Part shown: positions 55,698 through 64,000 of the stretch, piece after piece
Layout of the letters: every line of letters starts with the position of its first letter
Numbering within the stretch: position 1 is the stretch's first letter
From: Cupriavidus sp. BIS7
GTDB lineage: Bacteria > Pseudomonadota > Gammaproteobacteria > Burkholderiales > Burkholderiaceae
Reading direction: 5' to 3'
Assembly (NCBI RefSeq): GCF_000292345.1
Contig: NZ_ALOU01000066.1
Location: 28,539-92,538 of the forward strand
DNA length: 64,000 bases
Made by a program: the position numbers and the translations under genes
Notes under the pieces: generated by a model
Told to the model about the DNA's origin: nothing
Database searches by the model: none
The model's input: the letters and a program-made list of their open reading frames with translations, nothing else

Positions 55698-57107
55698 ATG
55701 AGTCTCTTTCGCACCAAGAACATCGAAGCCATGCTGGAGGTCAGCGAGCATGACGGGTTGCGCAAGGTGCTGGGGCCGGTTGACCTGGTGCTGATGGGTA
55801 TTGGCGCCATCATCGGTACGGGGATCTTCGTGCTGACGGGCACGGGCGCGTTGACTGCCGGCCCTGCGCTGACCCTGTCGTTCGTGATCGCGGCCATGGC
55901 GTGCGGGTTTGCGGCGCTGTGCTACGCGGAATTTGCTTCCGCGATTCCCGTATCGGGATCGATCTATACCTACAGTTATGCCACGCTCGGCGAGATCGTG
56001 GCGTGGATGATCGGCTGGGACCTGTTGCTGGAATACGGTCTGGCGACTTCGGCGGTGTCGGTGGGCTGGTCGGGGTATTTCCAGTCACTGATCGCCGGCT
56101 TCGGCATTCACTTGCCCACTGCGCTGACCGCCGCGCCGGGGGCCGTGCCCGGCGAGCACACGCTGTTCAACCTGCCAGCCTGCCTGATCATGCTGGCGAT
56201 CACGTGGATCGTGTCGTACGGCGTCAAGGAGTCGGCGCGGCTCAACAACGTGATGGTGGCGATCAAAATCAGCGTAGTGCTGCTGTTCATCGCCGTGGGT
56301 ATCTGGCACGTGAAGCCCGCGAACTGGCAGCCGTTCGCGCCGTTCGGCATGACCGGCGTGTTCAATGCCGCCGCGCTGGTGTTCTTCGCGTTCATCGGGT
56401 TCGATGCAGTGACGTCGGCGGCCGAGGAAGTGCGCAACCCGCGCCGCGACCTGCCAATCGGCATCATCGGATCGCTGGCTGTCTGCACGATTCTCTATGT
56501 CATCGTGGCGGCCATCATGACGGGCATCGTGCCCTTCACGAAATTCGAGGGCGTCGATCACCCGGTGTCGCTGGCGCTGCAGTATGCGGGCCAGAACTGG
56601 GTGGCCGGGTTTGTCGACCTGGGCGCGATCCTTGGCATGACCACCGTGATCCTGGTGATGACCTACGGACAGACGCGCATCATCTTTGCGATGTCGCGCG
56701 ACGGGTTGTTGCCAGAGGTGCTGTCGACGGTGCACCCTGTGCACGCCACGCCGTTCGTGGCCACGTGGGCCGTCGGCATCGTGTTCGCGGCGATCGCGGC
56801 GTTCGTGCCGCTGAACGTGCTGGCCGAGCTGATCAATATCGGCACACTGGCCGCGTTCACGCTGATCTCGGTTGCAACGCTGGTCCTGCGCCACACGCGC
56901 CCGCATCTGCCGCGCGCGTTCCGTTGCCCGGGCGTGCCGGTGGTACCGCTGCTGGCCGTGGGGTTCTGCGTGTTCCTGATGGCCCACCTGCAGGCACTGA
57001 CCTGGATTGCCTTCCTGTGCTGGCTCGCGCTTGGTCTGCTGATCTACTTCGCGTATTCGCGCCGCAACGCGGTGCTGCATAACCACGGCGGCCAGGCCGA
57101 GGACTGA
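55698..57107 (+). CDS. Amino acid permease, APC superfamily (CAT/YfnA type)
   Basis: Inner-membrane transporter of 469 residues with about twelve helices. GIGAIIGTGIFVLTGTGAL (helix one, the unwound substrate-binding segment), SGSIYTYSYATLGEIVAW and FFAFIGFDAVTSAAEEVRNP are signatures of the cationic-amino-acid-type branch. Substrate cannot be assigned. Its TGA at 57105-57107 directly abuts the TCA (stop of the opposite gene) at 57108. Confidence 0.93.
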   Translation: MSLFRTKNIEAMLEVSEHDGLRKVLGPVDLVLMGIGAIIGTGIFVLTGTGALTAGPALTLSFVIAAMACGFAALCYAEFASAIPVSGSIYTYSYATLGEIVAWMIGWDLLLEYGLATSAVSVGWSGYFQSLIAGFGIHLPTALTAAPGAVPGEHTLFNLPACLIMLAITWIVSYGVKESARLNNVMVAIKISVVLLFIAVGIWHVKPANWQPFAPFGMTGVFNAAALVFFAFIGFDAVTSAAEEVRNPRRDLPIGIIGSLAVCTILYVIVAAIMTGIVPFTKFEGVDHPVSLALQYAGQNWVAGFVDLGAILGMTTVILVMTYGQTRIIFAMSRDGLLPEVLSTVHPVHATPFVATWAVGIVFAAIAAFVPLNVLAELINIGTLAAFTLISVATLVLRHTRPHLPRAFRCPGVPVVPLLAVGFCVFLMAHLQALTWIAFLCWLALGLLIYFAYSRRNAVLHNHGGQAED

Positions 57108-58508
57108 TCAGCGGCTGCCCGCGTCCTCCAGGAACGCGCGCGCGCGGGGCTCTCCCGCATAGGCCGAGTTGATGCGCACCCACGCCGTGGTCTCGCCGCC
57201 GGGGCGGAAGAAGTGGCCCGGCGCCAGCGCGATGCCGTAGTGCTGGGCCAGCGTTACCAGCTCGCGCGAGTCTTCCATGCCGCGCGGGCGCGCCCACAGG
57301 AAGTTGCCGCCGGCCGGCTCGCAGAACACATCCCAATTGCACTGCCCGAGGATTCTGACCGCGTCAGCGGTTACTTCGCGCGTGCGCACGCGCAGGCGCT
57401 CCACGTATTTGCGATAGTTGCCACGCTCCAGCATCGTCGCGGTGACGGCCTCGGCGAAATGGGAGCCTGCCACGCTGGTCAGCACCTTCACGTCGATCAG
57501 GTCCTTGACCAGTGCCTTGTCGGCCACGATGTAGCCCACGCGCAGCGCTGCGGACACCGTCTTCGAGAACCCGCCGATGTAGATCACGTGCTCGAGTTGG
57601 TCGAGCGTGGCCAGCCGGTCGGTGAAGTTCAGCTGGAAGTCCGAGAAGATGTCGTCTTCCACGAAACGGAAGTTGTGCTTGCGCGCCAGTTCGAGCAGGC
57701 GGAATGCCACCGGCGGCGCCAACGTCGAGCCGGTCGGGTTCTGCAGGATGCTGTTCGTGAAAAACAGCTTGGGCTTGTGGTCGCGCAGCAGCCGTTCGCA
57801 GGCTTCCGGATCGGGGCCGTTCGGCGTGTGCGGCACGCCCACCAGCTGCACGCCCTGCATGCGCAGCAAGCCGAACAGATTGTAGTAGCCGGGGTCTTCC
57901 ACAAAGACGGTATCGCCGGGCTTGAGCAGGTGGCGCGCCACAAGGTCCAGCGCCTGGCTTGCGCCCACGGTAATCAGGATCTGCGACAGCTCGGCCTGGA
58001 TGCCGACCTGCCGCACGCGCGTCAGCACCTGCTTGCGCAGTTCGGGATGGCCCAGCGGCGTGGCGTAGTGAATCACGCTGTCGATATCGTGGCGCGTGAT
58101 ATGGCGGATGGCCTGCGTCAGGCCTTCCACGTCGCGCCATTCCTCGGGCACGAAGCCGCCGGCGAGTTTCAGTGCACCGCTTGGGTGGTGGAACTGGTCG
58201 ATGATATGGAGCGACAGGTCTTCCGCCAGGCTCGGGTCCGACCAGCCGCGCCCGCTGCGCCCGGCCAGCGTGCTGTCCGCGACGTAGAAGCCCGAGCCCT
58301 GCCGGGAATCGACCAATCCCTGCGAGACCAGCCGGTCGTATGCCTCGATCACCGGAAACCGGCTGATGCCGTGTTCGGCGGCCAGTTGCCGGATCGACGG
58401 CAGCCGCGCGCCGGGCGGCGCCTCACGCGAACTGATCCAGGATTTAACGGCCAGCACGATCTGCTCGGTCAGCGGAATGCCGGTGGATGGGTCGAGTACG
58501 AGTCTCAT
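57108..58508 (-). CDS. MocR-family regulator (second copy)
   Basis: 466 residues with a GntR winged helix (GIPLTEQIVLAVKSWI, LPSIRQLAAEHGISRFPVIE) and a type I aminotransferase-like domain (PLP lysine in IGGFSKTVSAALRVGY). ATG 58508 gives MRLVLDPSTGIPL; the TTG at 58526 that extends it by six residues is unlikely. Four AACTGT half-sites lie upstream, suggesting autoregulation and control of the divergent DUF2917 gene. The convergent permease could be another target. Confidence 0.9.
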   Translation of the reverse strand: MRLVLDPSTGIPLTEQIVLAVKSWISSREAPPGARLPSIRQLAAEHGISRFPVIEAYDRLVSQGLVDSRQGSGFYVADSTLAGRSGRGWSDPSLAEDLSLHIIDQFHHPSGALKLAGGFVPEEWRDVEGLTQAIRHITRHDIDSVIHYATPLGHPELRKQVLTRVRQVGIQAELSQILITVGASQALDLVARHLLKPGDTVFVEDPGYYNLFGLLRMQGVQLVGVPHTPNGPDPEACERLLRDHKPKLFFTNSILQNPTGSTLAPPVAFRLLELARKHNFRFVEDDIFSDFQLNFTDRLATLDQLEHVIYIGGFSKTVSAALRVGYIVADKALVKDLIDVKVLTSVAGSHFAEAVTATMLERGNYRKYVERLRVRTREVTADAVRILGQCNWDVFCEPAGGNFLWARPRGMEDSRELVTLAQHYGIALAPGHFFRPGGETTAWVRINSAYAGEPRARAFLEDAGSR

Positions 58509-58524
58509 ATGCGGCGGGGGCGGC

Positions 58525-58575
58525 AACTGTCAGCAAAAACTACTGAACAGTTCAATGAAAACTGTTCGGAACTGT
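58525..58575. promoter_or_regulatory. AACTGT half-site cluster, likely MocR operator
   Basis: AACTGT occurs at 58525-58530, 58560-58565 and 58570-58575, and inverted (ACAGTT) at 58547-58552. The last two are direct repeats ten bases apart, one helical turn. GAACAGTTC (58545-58553) is itself a dyad. The cluster fills the region between the MocR start and the DUF2917 gene. Confidence 0.6.
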
Positions 58576-58668
58576 GCATGGGATTGTAGACCTCGGCATG
58601 AATAATGGAAGCGTGGCGCAGCGCCCCCGCAAACCTCTCCGCCGCGCCGGCATGACAAGGAGAACCCC

Positions 58669-59007
58669 ATGCGTGAACTCAAGACTTTCGAACTCGACGA
58701 ACCGGACCATCCGGTGACCTGGCGTGCCCGGCATGGCCAGAGCGTCACCGCACTGGAAGGCCGGCTGTGGCTGACCGTGGAAGGACATATCGCCGATATC
58801 TGGCTGCGTCCCGGCGACGTCATGGCCCTGCCCGAAGGTGAACGCGTCTGGCTGTCTGGCGAGGCGCCGGGTGCGCGTTTCATGCTGGCGGAATCCCCGG
58901 CGCCGTGGTCAATGCGCCGCGCCGCCTTCGTCGCCCGCCAGTTCGCGCGCCGCTGGGGCGAGCGCAAGACCGACGCCTTCGGCGACTGCCCACAGGTCAG
59001 CGCCTGA
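58669..59007 (+). CDS. DUF2917 protein
   Basis: 112-residue soluble protein, with VTALEGRLWLTVEGHIADIWLRPGDV (part) and LPEGERVWLSGEAPGARFML forming the cupin-like beta pattern of DUF2917. No catalytic residues are known. AAGGAGA precedes the ATG. It is divergent from the second MocR gene and probably under its control, so it may act in the same amino acid-related response; the biochemical role is unknown. Confidence 0.88.
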   Translation: MRELKTFELDEPDHPVTWRARHGQSVTALEGRLWLTVEGHIADIWLRPGDVMALPEGERVWLSGEAPGARFMLAESPAPWSMRRAAFVARQFARRWGERKTDAFGDCPQVSA

Positions 59008-59141
59008 CCAGCTTTCGACCGTTGTGACCCGGAGGCCCCGTAGCGGGCTTTCGGGCTTGTCCGCGCGCTTCCAGACAGCTTCACCCTATCTTCCCTCTGT
59101 GCGACGATGCCGCCATGGCACCGGATATTCCGGTCCGCACC

Positions 59142-59172
59142 TTGCCTTACGTTAACGTAAACGTCATATAAT
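59142..59172 (+). promoter_or_regulatory. MerR-type promoter and operator of icmF
   Basis: TTGCCT (59142-59147) and TATAAT (59167-59172) are separated by 19 bases, the long spacer typical of MerR-activated promoters. The spacer holds a perfect 14-base palindrome TTACGTTAACGTAA at 59147-59160. From memory this resembles the LiuR operator of branched-chain amino acid degradation genes; that would suit a gene acting on isobutyryl-CoA. Predicted start near 59179. Confidence 0.75.
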
Positions 59173-59248
59173 CGTCCGGCCCTCGTCAGTGCGGTCGTCA
59201 GAACCGCCGGCGCATGGCAGCCAGCCACATAACAGAGCGGTGGAGACA

Positions 59249-62200
59249 ATGACTGATCTTTCCGATGTGAGCAGGACTGCGGCAGCCAAGCCGCAGGCAG
59301 CCCCGGGCCGCGGGCCGGCCAACAAGGTGCGCTTTGTCACAGCTGCGTCGCTGTTCGACGGCCACGATGCGTCGATCAACATCATGCGGCGCATCCTCCA
59401 GTCGCACGGCTGCGAGGTCATCCATCTTGGTCACAACCGTTCCGTGCAGGAGGTTGTCACCGCCGCGCTGCAGGAAGACGTGCAGGGCATCGCCATCTCC
59501 AGCTACCAGGGCGGGCACGTCGAATACTTCAAGTACATGATCGATCTGCTGCGCGAGCACGGCGGCGAGCACATCCAGGTGTTCGGCGGCGGTGGCGGCG
59601 TGATCGTGCCCGACGAGATCCGCGAGCTGCAGGCCTATGGCGTAGCCCGCATCTACAGTCCCGAAGACGGCCAGCGCATGGGCCTGGCGGGCATGATTGC
59701 CGACATGGTGCAGCGCTGCGATATCGACCTGACGCGCTACGCGCCCACCGCGCTCGACGCCGTGGCAGCAGGCGATCGCCGCACGCTGGCGCAACTGATT
59801 ACCGCGCTGGAGAACGGCAAGGCCGCGCCGGCGCTGGTCAGCGCGCTGCACGCGCAGGCGAAGACGGCGGCCACGCCGGTGCTCGGCATCACGGGCACGG
59901 GCGGTGCGGGCAAGTCATCGCTGACGGACGAACTGATCCGACGCTTCCGGCTTGACCAGCAGGATGCGCTGTCGATTGCCGTGATCTCGATTGATCCGTC
60001 ACGCCGCAAGTCGGGCGGCGCGCTGCTCGGCGACCGCATTCGCATGAATGCGATCAATCACCCGAACATCTTCATGCGCTCGCTGGCCACGCGTGAGGCC
60101 GGCTCGGAGATCTCCCAGGCACTGCCCGATGTCATCGCCGCCTGCAAGGCCGCGCGCTTCGACCTTGTCATCGTGGAGACGTCGGGCATCGGGCAGGGCG
60201 ATGCTGCCATCGTGCCGCATGTCGACCTGTCGCTGTACGTGATGACGCCCGAATTCGGCGCAGCCAGCCAGCTCGAGAAGATCGACATGCTCGACTTCGC
60301 GGACTTCGTGGCCATCAACAAGTTCGATCGCAAGGGCGCGCAGGACGCGTGGCGCGATGTGGCCAAGCAGGTGCAGCGCAACCGCGAGCAATGGCACAGC
60401 CGCGCCGAGGAAATGCCGGTCTACGGCACGCAGGCGTCGCGCTTCAATGACGATGGCGTGACCATGCTCTATCAGGGCCTGGTGGAGGCGCTGCGCGCGC
60501 GCGGCCTGTCGTTGCAGCCCGGCGTGCTGCCAGTGCTCGAAGGCCGGATTTCCACGGGCCAGAACGTGATCGTGCCGCCAGCACGCAGCCGGTACCTGGC
60601 GGAACTGGCCGATACCGTGCGCGGCTACCATCGCCGCGTAGTCGCGCAGAGCAGGCTGGCGCGCGAGCGCCAGCAACTGCGCGCGGCGCATGACATGCTG
60701 CAGGGCGTCGGCCAGGATGGCGAGGCGCTCGAGACGCTGGCCGCCGAACGCGACGCATCGCTCGGCGCCGTCGAACGCAAGCTGCTGGCAATGTGGCCGC
60801 AGATGCGGCAGGCCTACAGCGGCGACGAATATGTCGTGAAGATTCGCGACAAGGAAATCCGCACCGGGCTGGTGACCACCACGCTATCCGGCACGAAGAT
60901 CCACAAGGTGGTGCTGCCGCGCTTCGAGGACGACGGCGAGATCCTGAAGTGGCTGATGCGCGAGAACGTGCCGGGCAGCTTCCCGTACACGGCCGGCGTG
61001 TTCGCATTCAAGCGCGAGGGCGAGGACCCCACGCGCATGTTCGCCGGCGAGGGCGACGCGTTCCGCACCAACCGCCGCTTCAAGCTTGTATCCGAAGGAA
61101 TGGACGCCAAGCGGCTGTCCACGGCATTCGACTCGGTCACGCTCTATGGTGAAGACCCGCACGAGCGGCCCGACATCTACGGCAAGGTGGGCAATTCCGG
61201 CGTGTCGATCGCTACGCTCGAGGATATGAAGGTCCTCTACGACGGCTTCGACCTGACCAACCCGAGCACGTCGGTGTCGATGACGATCAACGGCCCGGCG
61301 CCGACGATCCTGGCCATGTTCATGAACACGGCGATCGACCAGCAGATCGACCGCTTCCGTGCCGACAACGCGCGCGAGCCAACCGCCGACGAGGAAGCGA
61401 AGATCCGCGCGTGGGTGCTGCAGAACGTGCGTGGCACGGTGCAGGCCGATATCCTCAAGGAGGATCAGGGCCAGAACACCTGCATCTTCTCGACAGAGTT
61501 CTCGCTCAAGGTGATGGGCGATATCCAGGAGTACTTCGTTCACCACCAGGTGCGCAACTTCTATTCGGTGTCGATCTCTGGCTATCACATCGCCGAGGCC
61601 GGCGCGAACCCGATCTCGCAACTGGCCTTTACGCTGGCCAATGGCTTCACGTATGTGGAGGCCTACCTGGCGCGCGGCATGCACATCGACGACTTCGCGC
61701 CGAACCTGTCGTTCTTCTTCTCCAACGGCATGGACCCCGAGTACAGCGTGCTGGGCCGCGTGGCGCGCCGCATCTGGGCCGTGACGATGCGCGACAAGTA
61801 CGGCGCCAACGATCGCAGCCAGAAGCTCAAGTACCACATCCAGACGTCGGGCCGTTCGCTGCACGCGCAGGAGATCGACTTCAACGACATCCGCACGACG
61901 CTGCAGGCGCTGATTGCCATCTACGACAACTGCAACTCGCTGCATACCAACGCGTATGACGAGGCCATCACCACGCCGACGGCCGAGTCCGTGCGCCGTG
62001 CGCTGGCGATCCAGCTCATCATCAATCGCGAATGGGGCGTGGCGAAGTGCGAAAACCCGAACCAGGGCAGCTTCCTGATCGAGGAACTGACCGATCTGGT
62101 CGAGGAGGCCGTGCTGCAGGAGTTCGAGCGCATCGCCGAGCGCGGCGGCGTGCTTGGCGCGATGGAAACCGGCTACCAGCGCGGCAAGATCCAGGAGGAG

Positions 62201-62530
62201 TCGCTTTACTACGAGCAACTTAAGCACGACGGCACGCTGCCAATCATCGGCGTGAACACGTTCCGCAACCCGAATGGCGACCCGACGCCACAAAAGCTGG
62301 AACTGGCGCGTTCGAGCGAGGAAGAGAAGCAGAGCCAGCTGGGCCGCCTGGCGGAGTTCCACGCGACGCATGATGCGGAAGCTGGGCAGATGCTGGAGCG
62401 GTTGCGCCAGGCCGTGATCGACAACCGCAATGTGTTCGCCGTGCTGATGGACGCCGTGCGCGTGTGCTCGCTAGGGCAGATCACGCACGCGCTGTTCGAA
62501 GTTGGTGGGCAGTACCGGCGCAATATGTAA
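59249..62530 (+). CDS. icmF: Fused isobutyryl-CoA mutase
   Basis: Adenosylcobalamin-dependent mutase interconverting isobutyryl-CoA and n-butyryl-CoA, with its own GTPase chaperone in one chain of 1093 residues. Order: B12-binding domain (DGHDASINIMRRIL, SSYQGGHVEYF; about 25-170), MeaI-type GTPase (P-loop GITGTGGAGKSSLTDEL near 212-227, FVAINKFDRKGAQDA), linker, then the acyl-CoA mutase barrel (about 540-1093). SGRSLHAQEIDFNDIRTTLQ carries the glutamine that marks IcmF where methylmalonyl-CoA mutase has an arginine-type contact. The well-studied Cupriavidus metallidurans IcmF has this layout. ATG 59249 is chosen behind GTGGAGA; the longer upstream frame overlaps the promoter. Confidence 0.96.
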   Translation: MTDLSDVSRTAAAKPQAAPGRGPANKVRFVTAASLFDGHDASINIMRRILQSHGCEVIHLGHNRSVQEVVTAALQEDVQGIAISSYQGGHVEYFKYMIDLLREHGGEHIQVFGGGGGVIVPDEIRELQAYGVARIYSPEDGQRMGLAGMIADMVQRCDIDLTRYAPTALDAVAAGDRRTLAQLITALENGKAAPALVSALHAQAKTAATPVLGITGTGGAGKSSLTDELIRRFRLDQQDALSIAVISIDPSRRKSGGALLGDRIRMNAINHPNIFMRSLATREAGSEISQALPDVIAACKAARFDLVIVETSGIGQGDAAIVPHVDLSLYVMTPEFGAASQLEKIDMLDFADFVAINKFDRKGAQDAWRDVAKQVQRNREQWHSRAEEMPVYGTQASRFNDDGVTMLYQGLVEALRARGLSLQPGVLPVLEGRISTGQNVIVPPARSRYLAELADTVRGYHRRVVAQSRLARERQQLRAAHDMLQGVGQDGEALETLAAERDASLGAVERKLLAMWPQMRQAYSGDEYVVKIRDKEIRTGLVTTTLSGTKIHKVVLPRFEDDGEILKWLMRENVPGSFPYTAGVFAFKREGEDPTRMFAGEGDAFRTNRRFKLVSEGMDAKRLSTAFDSVTLYGEDPHERPDIYGKVGNSGVSIATLEDMKVLYDGFDLTNPSTSVSMTINGPAPTILAMFMNTAIDQQIDRFRADNAREPTADEEAKIRAWVLQNVRGTVQADILKEDQGQNTCIFSTEFSLKVMGDIQEYFVHHQVRNFYSVSISGYHIAEAGANPISQLAFTLANGFTYVEAYLARGMHIDDFAPNLSFFFSNGMDPEYSVLGRVARRIWAVTMRDKYGANDRSQKLKYHIQTSGRSLHAQEIDFNDIRTTLQALIAIYDNCNSLHTNAYDEAITTPTAESVRRALAIQLIINREWGVAKCENPNQGSFLIEELTDLVEEAVLQEFERIAERGGVLGAMETGYQRGKIQEESLYYEQLKHDGTLPIIGVNTFRNPNGDPTPQKLELARSSEEEKQSQLGRLAEFHATHDAEAGQMLERLRQAVIDNRNVFAVLMDAVRVCSLGQITHALFEVGGQYRRNM

Positions 62531-62620
62531 TTGCGTCATAGGAAATAATGGGTGGGAGCGGTTCACGGCGCGGGACGCTGGGGCTACACTCAGCGTTCCG
62601 CTTGAATATCCGAGACATCC

Positions 62621-63058
62621 ATGCAGGCCGAGTACGACAGCAACAACATCTTCGCGCGCATCCTGCGCGGCGAACTCCCGTGCTTCAAGATCTATGAAGA
62701 TGCCGACACGATTGCGTTCATGGACATCATGCCGCAATCCGACGGTCACACACTCGTCGTGCCGAAGGAGCCCTCCGTCGACCTGTTCGGCCTGTCCGAA
62801 GCGGGCGCTGCCGCGGCGATCCGTGCGACGCAGATCGTCGCACGTGGCGTGCGCGATGCATTCCAGCCCGATGGCCTGGTGATCAGCCAGTTCAACGGCG
62901 CGGCGGCCGGACAGACCGTGCCGCATATCCATTTCCATATCGTGCCGCGCTACCTGGACCAGCCGCTGCGCGGACACGCGCGCCAGCAACAGAACATGGA
63001 CGTGCTCAGGCAACATGCCGAGCGCGTTATCGCCGCACTGGCAAAGCTCAAGGGCTGA
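62621..63058 (+). CDS. HIT-family nucleotide hydrolase or transferase
   Basis: 145-residue histidine-triad protein. FARILRGELPCFKIYEDAD is the N-terminal family sequence and TVPHIHFHIVPRY the HXHXH active site, where the middle histidine of the last pair forms the nucleotidyl intermediate. Probably an AMP-lysine or dinucleotide hydrolase like other short HIT proteins. It lies 90 bases after icmF and 47 before the dehydrogenase gene. Confidence 0.93.
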   Translation: MQAEYDSNNIFARILRGELPCFKIYEDADTIAFMDIMPQSDGHTLVVPKEPSVDLFGLSEAGAAAAIRATQIVARGVRDAFQPDGLVISQFNGAAAGQTVPHIHFHIVPRYLDQPLRGHARQQQNMDVLRQHAERVIAALAKLKG

Positions 63059-63105
63059 GCCGGTCCGGTTCTACGAATCCGCAACAACCGAAGTAAGAGG
63101 AAGAC

Positions 63106-63960
63106 ATGGCAATCAAGACAGTGGGCATCGTTGGTGCCGGAACGATGGGCAATGGCATTGCGCAGGCCTGCGCTGTGGTCGGCATCGACGTGGTGATGGT
63201 AGACATCAACGACGCGGCGGTGCAGAAGGGTATCGCCACCGTGGCGGGCAGCCTCGATCGTCTGATCAAGAAGGAAAAGGCCACCGAGGCGGACAAGGCC
63301 GCGGCGCTGTCCCACATCCACGGCAGCACGTCGTATGAAGATCTCAAGCGCGCCGATATCGTGATCGAGGCCGCCACCGAGAACTACGACCTGAAGGTCA
63401 AGATCCTGAAGCAGATCGACGGCATCGTTGGCCCGGACGTGATCGTGGCATCGAACACGTCGTCGATCTCGATCACCAAGCTGGCCGGCATCATGTCGCG
63501 CGCCGAACGCTTTATCGGCATGCACTTCTTCAACCCGGTGCCGATGATGGCGCTGGTCGAAGTGATTCGCGGCCTGCAGACCAGCGATGCGACGCACGCC
63601 GACGTGGAAGACCTGGCCAAGCGTCTGGGCAAGTACCCGATCACGGTCAGGAACAGCCCGGGCTTCGTGGTCAACCGCATTCTCTGCCCGATGATCAACG
63701 AGGCGTTCTGCGCGCTCGGCGAGGGCCTGGCATCGCCCGAAGAAATCGACGAGGGCATGAAGCTTGGCTGCAACCATCCGATCGGCCCGCTGGCACTGGC
63801 CGACATGATCGGCCTGGACACGATGCTCGCCGTGATGGAAGTGCTCTACACCGAGTTCGCCGATTCGAAGTATCGCCCGGCGATGCTGTTGCGCGAGATG
63901 GTGGCCGCTGGTTATCTGGGCCGCAAGACGGGCCGTGGCGTGTACGTGTACTCGAAGTAA
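63106..63960 (+). CDS. 3-hydroxybutyryl-CoA dehydrogenase
   Basis: NAD(P)-dependent 3-hydroxyacyl-CoA dehydrogenase, short single-function form of 284 residues. IVGAGTMGNGIAQACA is the cofactor motif; ASNTSSISITKLA, GMHFFNPVPMM with the catalytic histidine, and NSPGFVVNRILCPMINE follow. It may serve butyrate or polyhydroxybutyrate turnover, or the butyryl-CoA made by IcmF two genes upstream. AAGAGGAAG precedes the ATG. Symbols hbd, paaH and mmgB are all in use for this family. Confidence 0.95.
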   Translation: MAIKTVGIVGAGTMGNGIAQACAVVGIDVVMVDINDAAVQKGIATVAGSLDRLIKKEKATEADKAAALSHIHGSTSYEDLKRADIVIEAATENYDLKVKILKQIDGIVGPDVIVASNTSSISITKLAGIMSRAERFIGMHFFNPVPMMALVEVIRGLQTSDATHADVEDLAKRLGKYPITVRNSPGFVVNRILCPMINEAFCALGEGLASPEEIDEGMKLGCNHPIGPLALADMIGLDTMLAVMEVLYTEFADSKYRPAMLLREMVAAGYLGRKTGRGVYVYSK

Positions 63961-63971
63961 TTTGTTTGGGT

Positions 63972-64000
63972 TCTCCCCTCTCCCGCAAGGCGGGAGAGGG
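63972..64000. repeat. Palindromic repeat copy, cut by the window end
   Basis: CTCCCCTCTCCCGC-AAG-GCGGGAGAGGG, the same hairpin core as at 49.8 kb, begins 12 bases after the dehydrogenase stop and runs out of the window. Confidence 0.85.

Noticed and set aside
52581..55751. 1056-codon minus-strand frame opposite bauA and mmsA
   Set aside because: Same reasoning: it covers two clear plus-strand enzymes and has no recognisable domain.

Overview
The window looks like a stretch of the main chromosome of a beta-proteobacterium of the family Burkholderiaceae, most probably Cupriavidus. This rests on high-GC coding sequence, a set of typical Burkholderiaceae neighbours (lpxL/lpxL/dapF facing metK; thiCOSGE; ahcY-holin-metF; folM-folB-ttcA; glmU-glmS; fused icmF) and an SAH riboswitch in front of ahcY. 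Most genes are core metabolism. No insertion sequence, prophage or CRISPR array is visible.

Region 1-3.8 kb is the right end of an accessory cluster cut by the window edge: an FtsX/MacB-type ABC permease, a DhnA-type class I aldolase (relatives start aromatic amino-hydroxybenzoate pathways) and an aryl-acid AMP ligase. It ends at an octanucleotide tandem repeat. Region 3.9-9 kb holds dapF, two late lipid A acyltransferases, metK with a structured leader, and a Kdo 3-hydroxylase. Region 9-14.3 kb holds a GMC oxidoreductase, a chemoreceptor and an AidB-like acyl-CoA dehydrogenase. Region 14.5-22.3 kb is thiamine synthesis: TPP riboswitch, thiC, thiO, thiS, thiG, and a thiE fused to what looks like a decayed ThiD fragment, with intact thiD further on. 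Region 22.4-25.4 kb is the methyl cycle (SAH riboswitch, ahcY, holin-like protein, metF).

Region 25-43 kb is a run of housekeeping genes: Mut7-C protein, 5-formyl-THF cyclo-ligase, lytic transglycosylase, cca, midA, pteridine reductase, folB, ttcA, glmU, glmS, a diguanylate cyclase and ribA. Bacterioferritin and tRNA-Cys follow. Region 44-50 kb is more accessory: a GNAT, a quinone reductase, then a LysR regulator divergent from a LeuC/LeuD-like pair (the LeuC-like gene carries a one-base frameshift) and a hydrolase with the full active-site set of fluoroacetate dehalogenases. A PagL-type lipid A deacylase follows. Region 50.9-55.5 kb is a beta-alanine/omega-amino acid catabolic unit (MocR regulator divergent from bauA-mmsA). 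Then come an amino acid permease, a second MocR regulator facing a DUF2917 gene, fused isobutyryl-CoA mutase icmF behind a MerR-type promoter, a HIT protein and 3-hydroxybutyryl-CoA dehydrogenase.

A family of GC-rich palindromic repeats sits after gene ends at about 20.3, 26.6, 32.6, 49.8 and 64.0 kb. The observations I consider most worth following are the LysR/LeuCD-like/fluoroacetate-dehalogenase cluster, the truncated aldolase-ligase cluster at the left edge, the metK leader RNA, the ThiD-remnant/ThiE fusion, and the two MocR operator regions. All calls are from reading the sequence; no database search was run.
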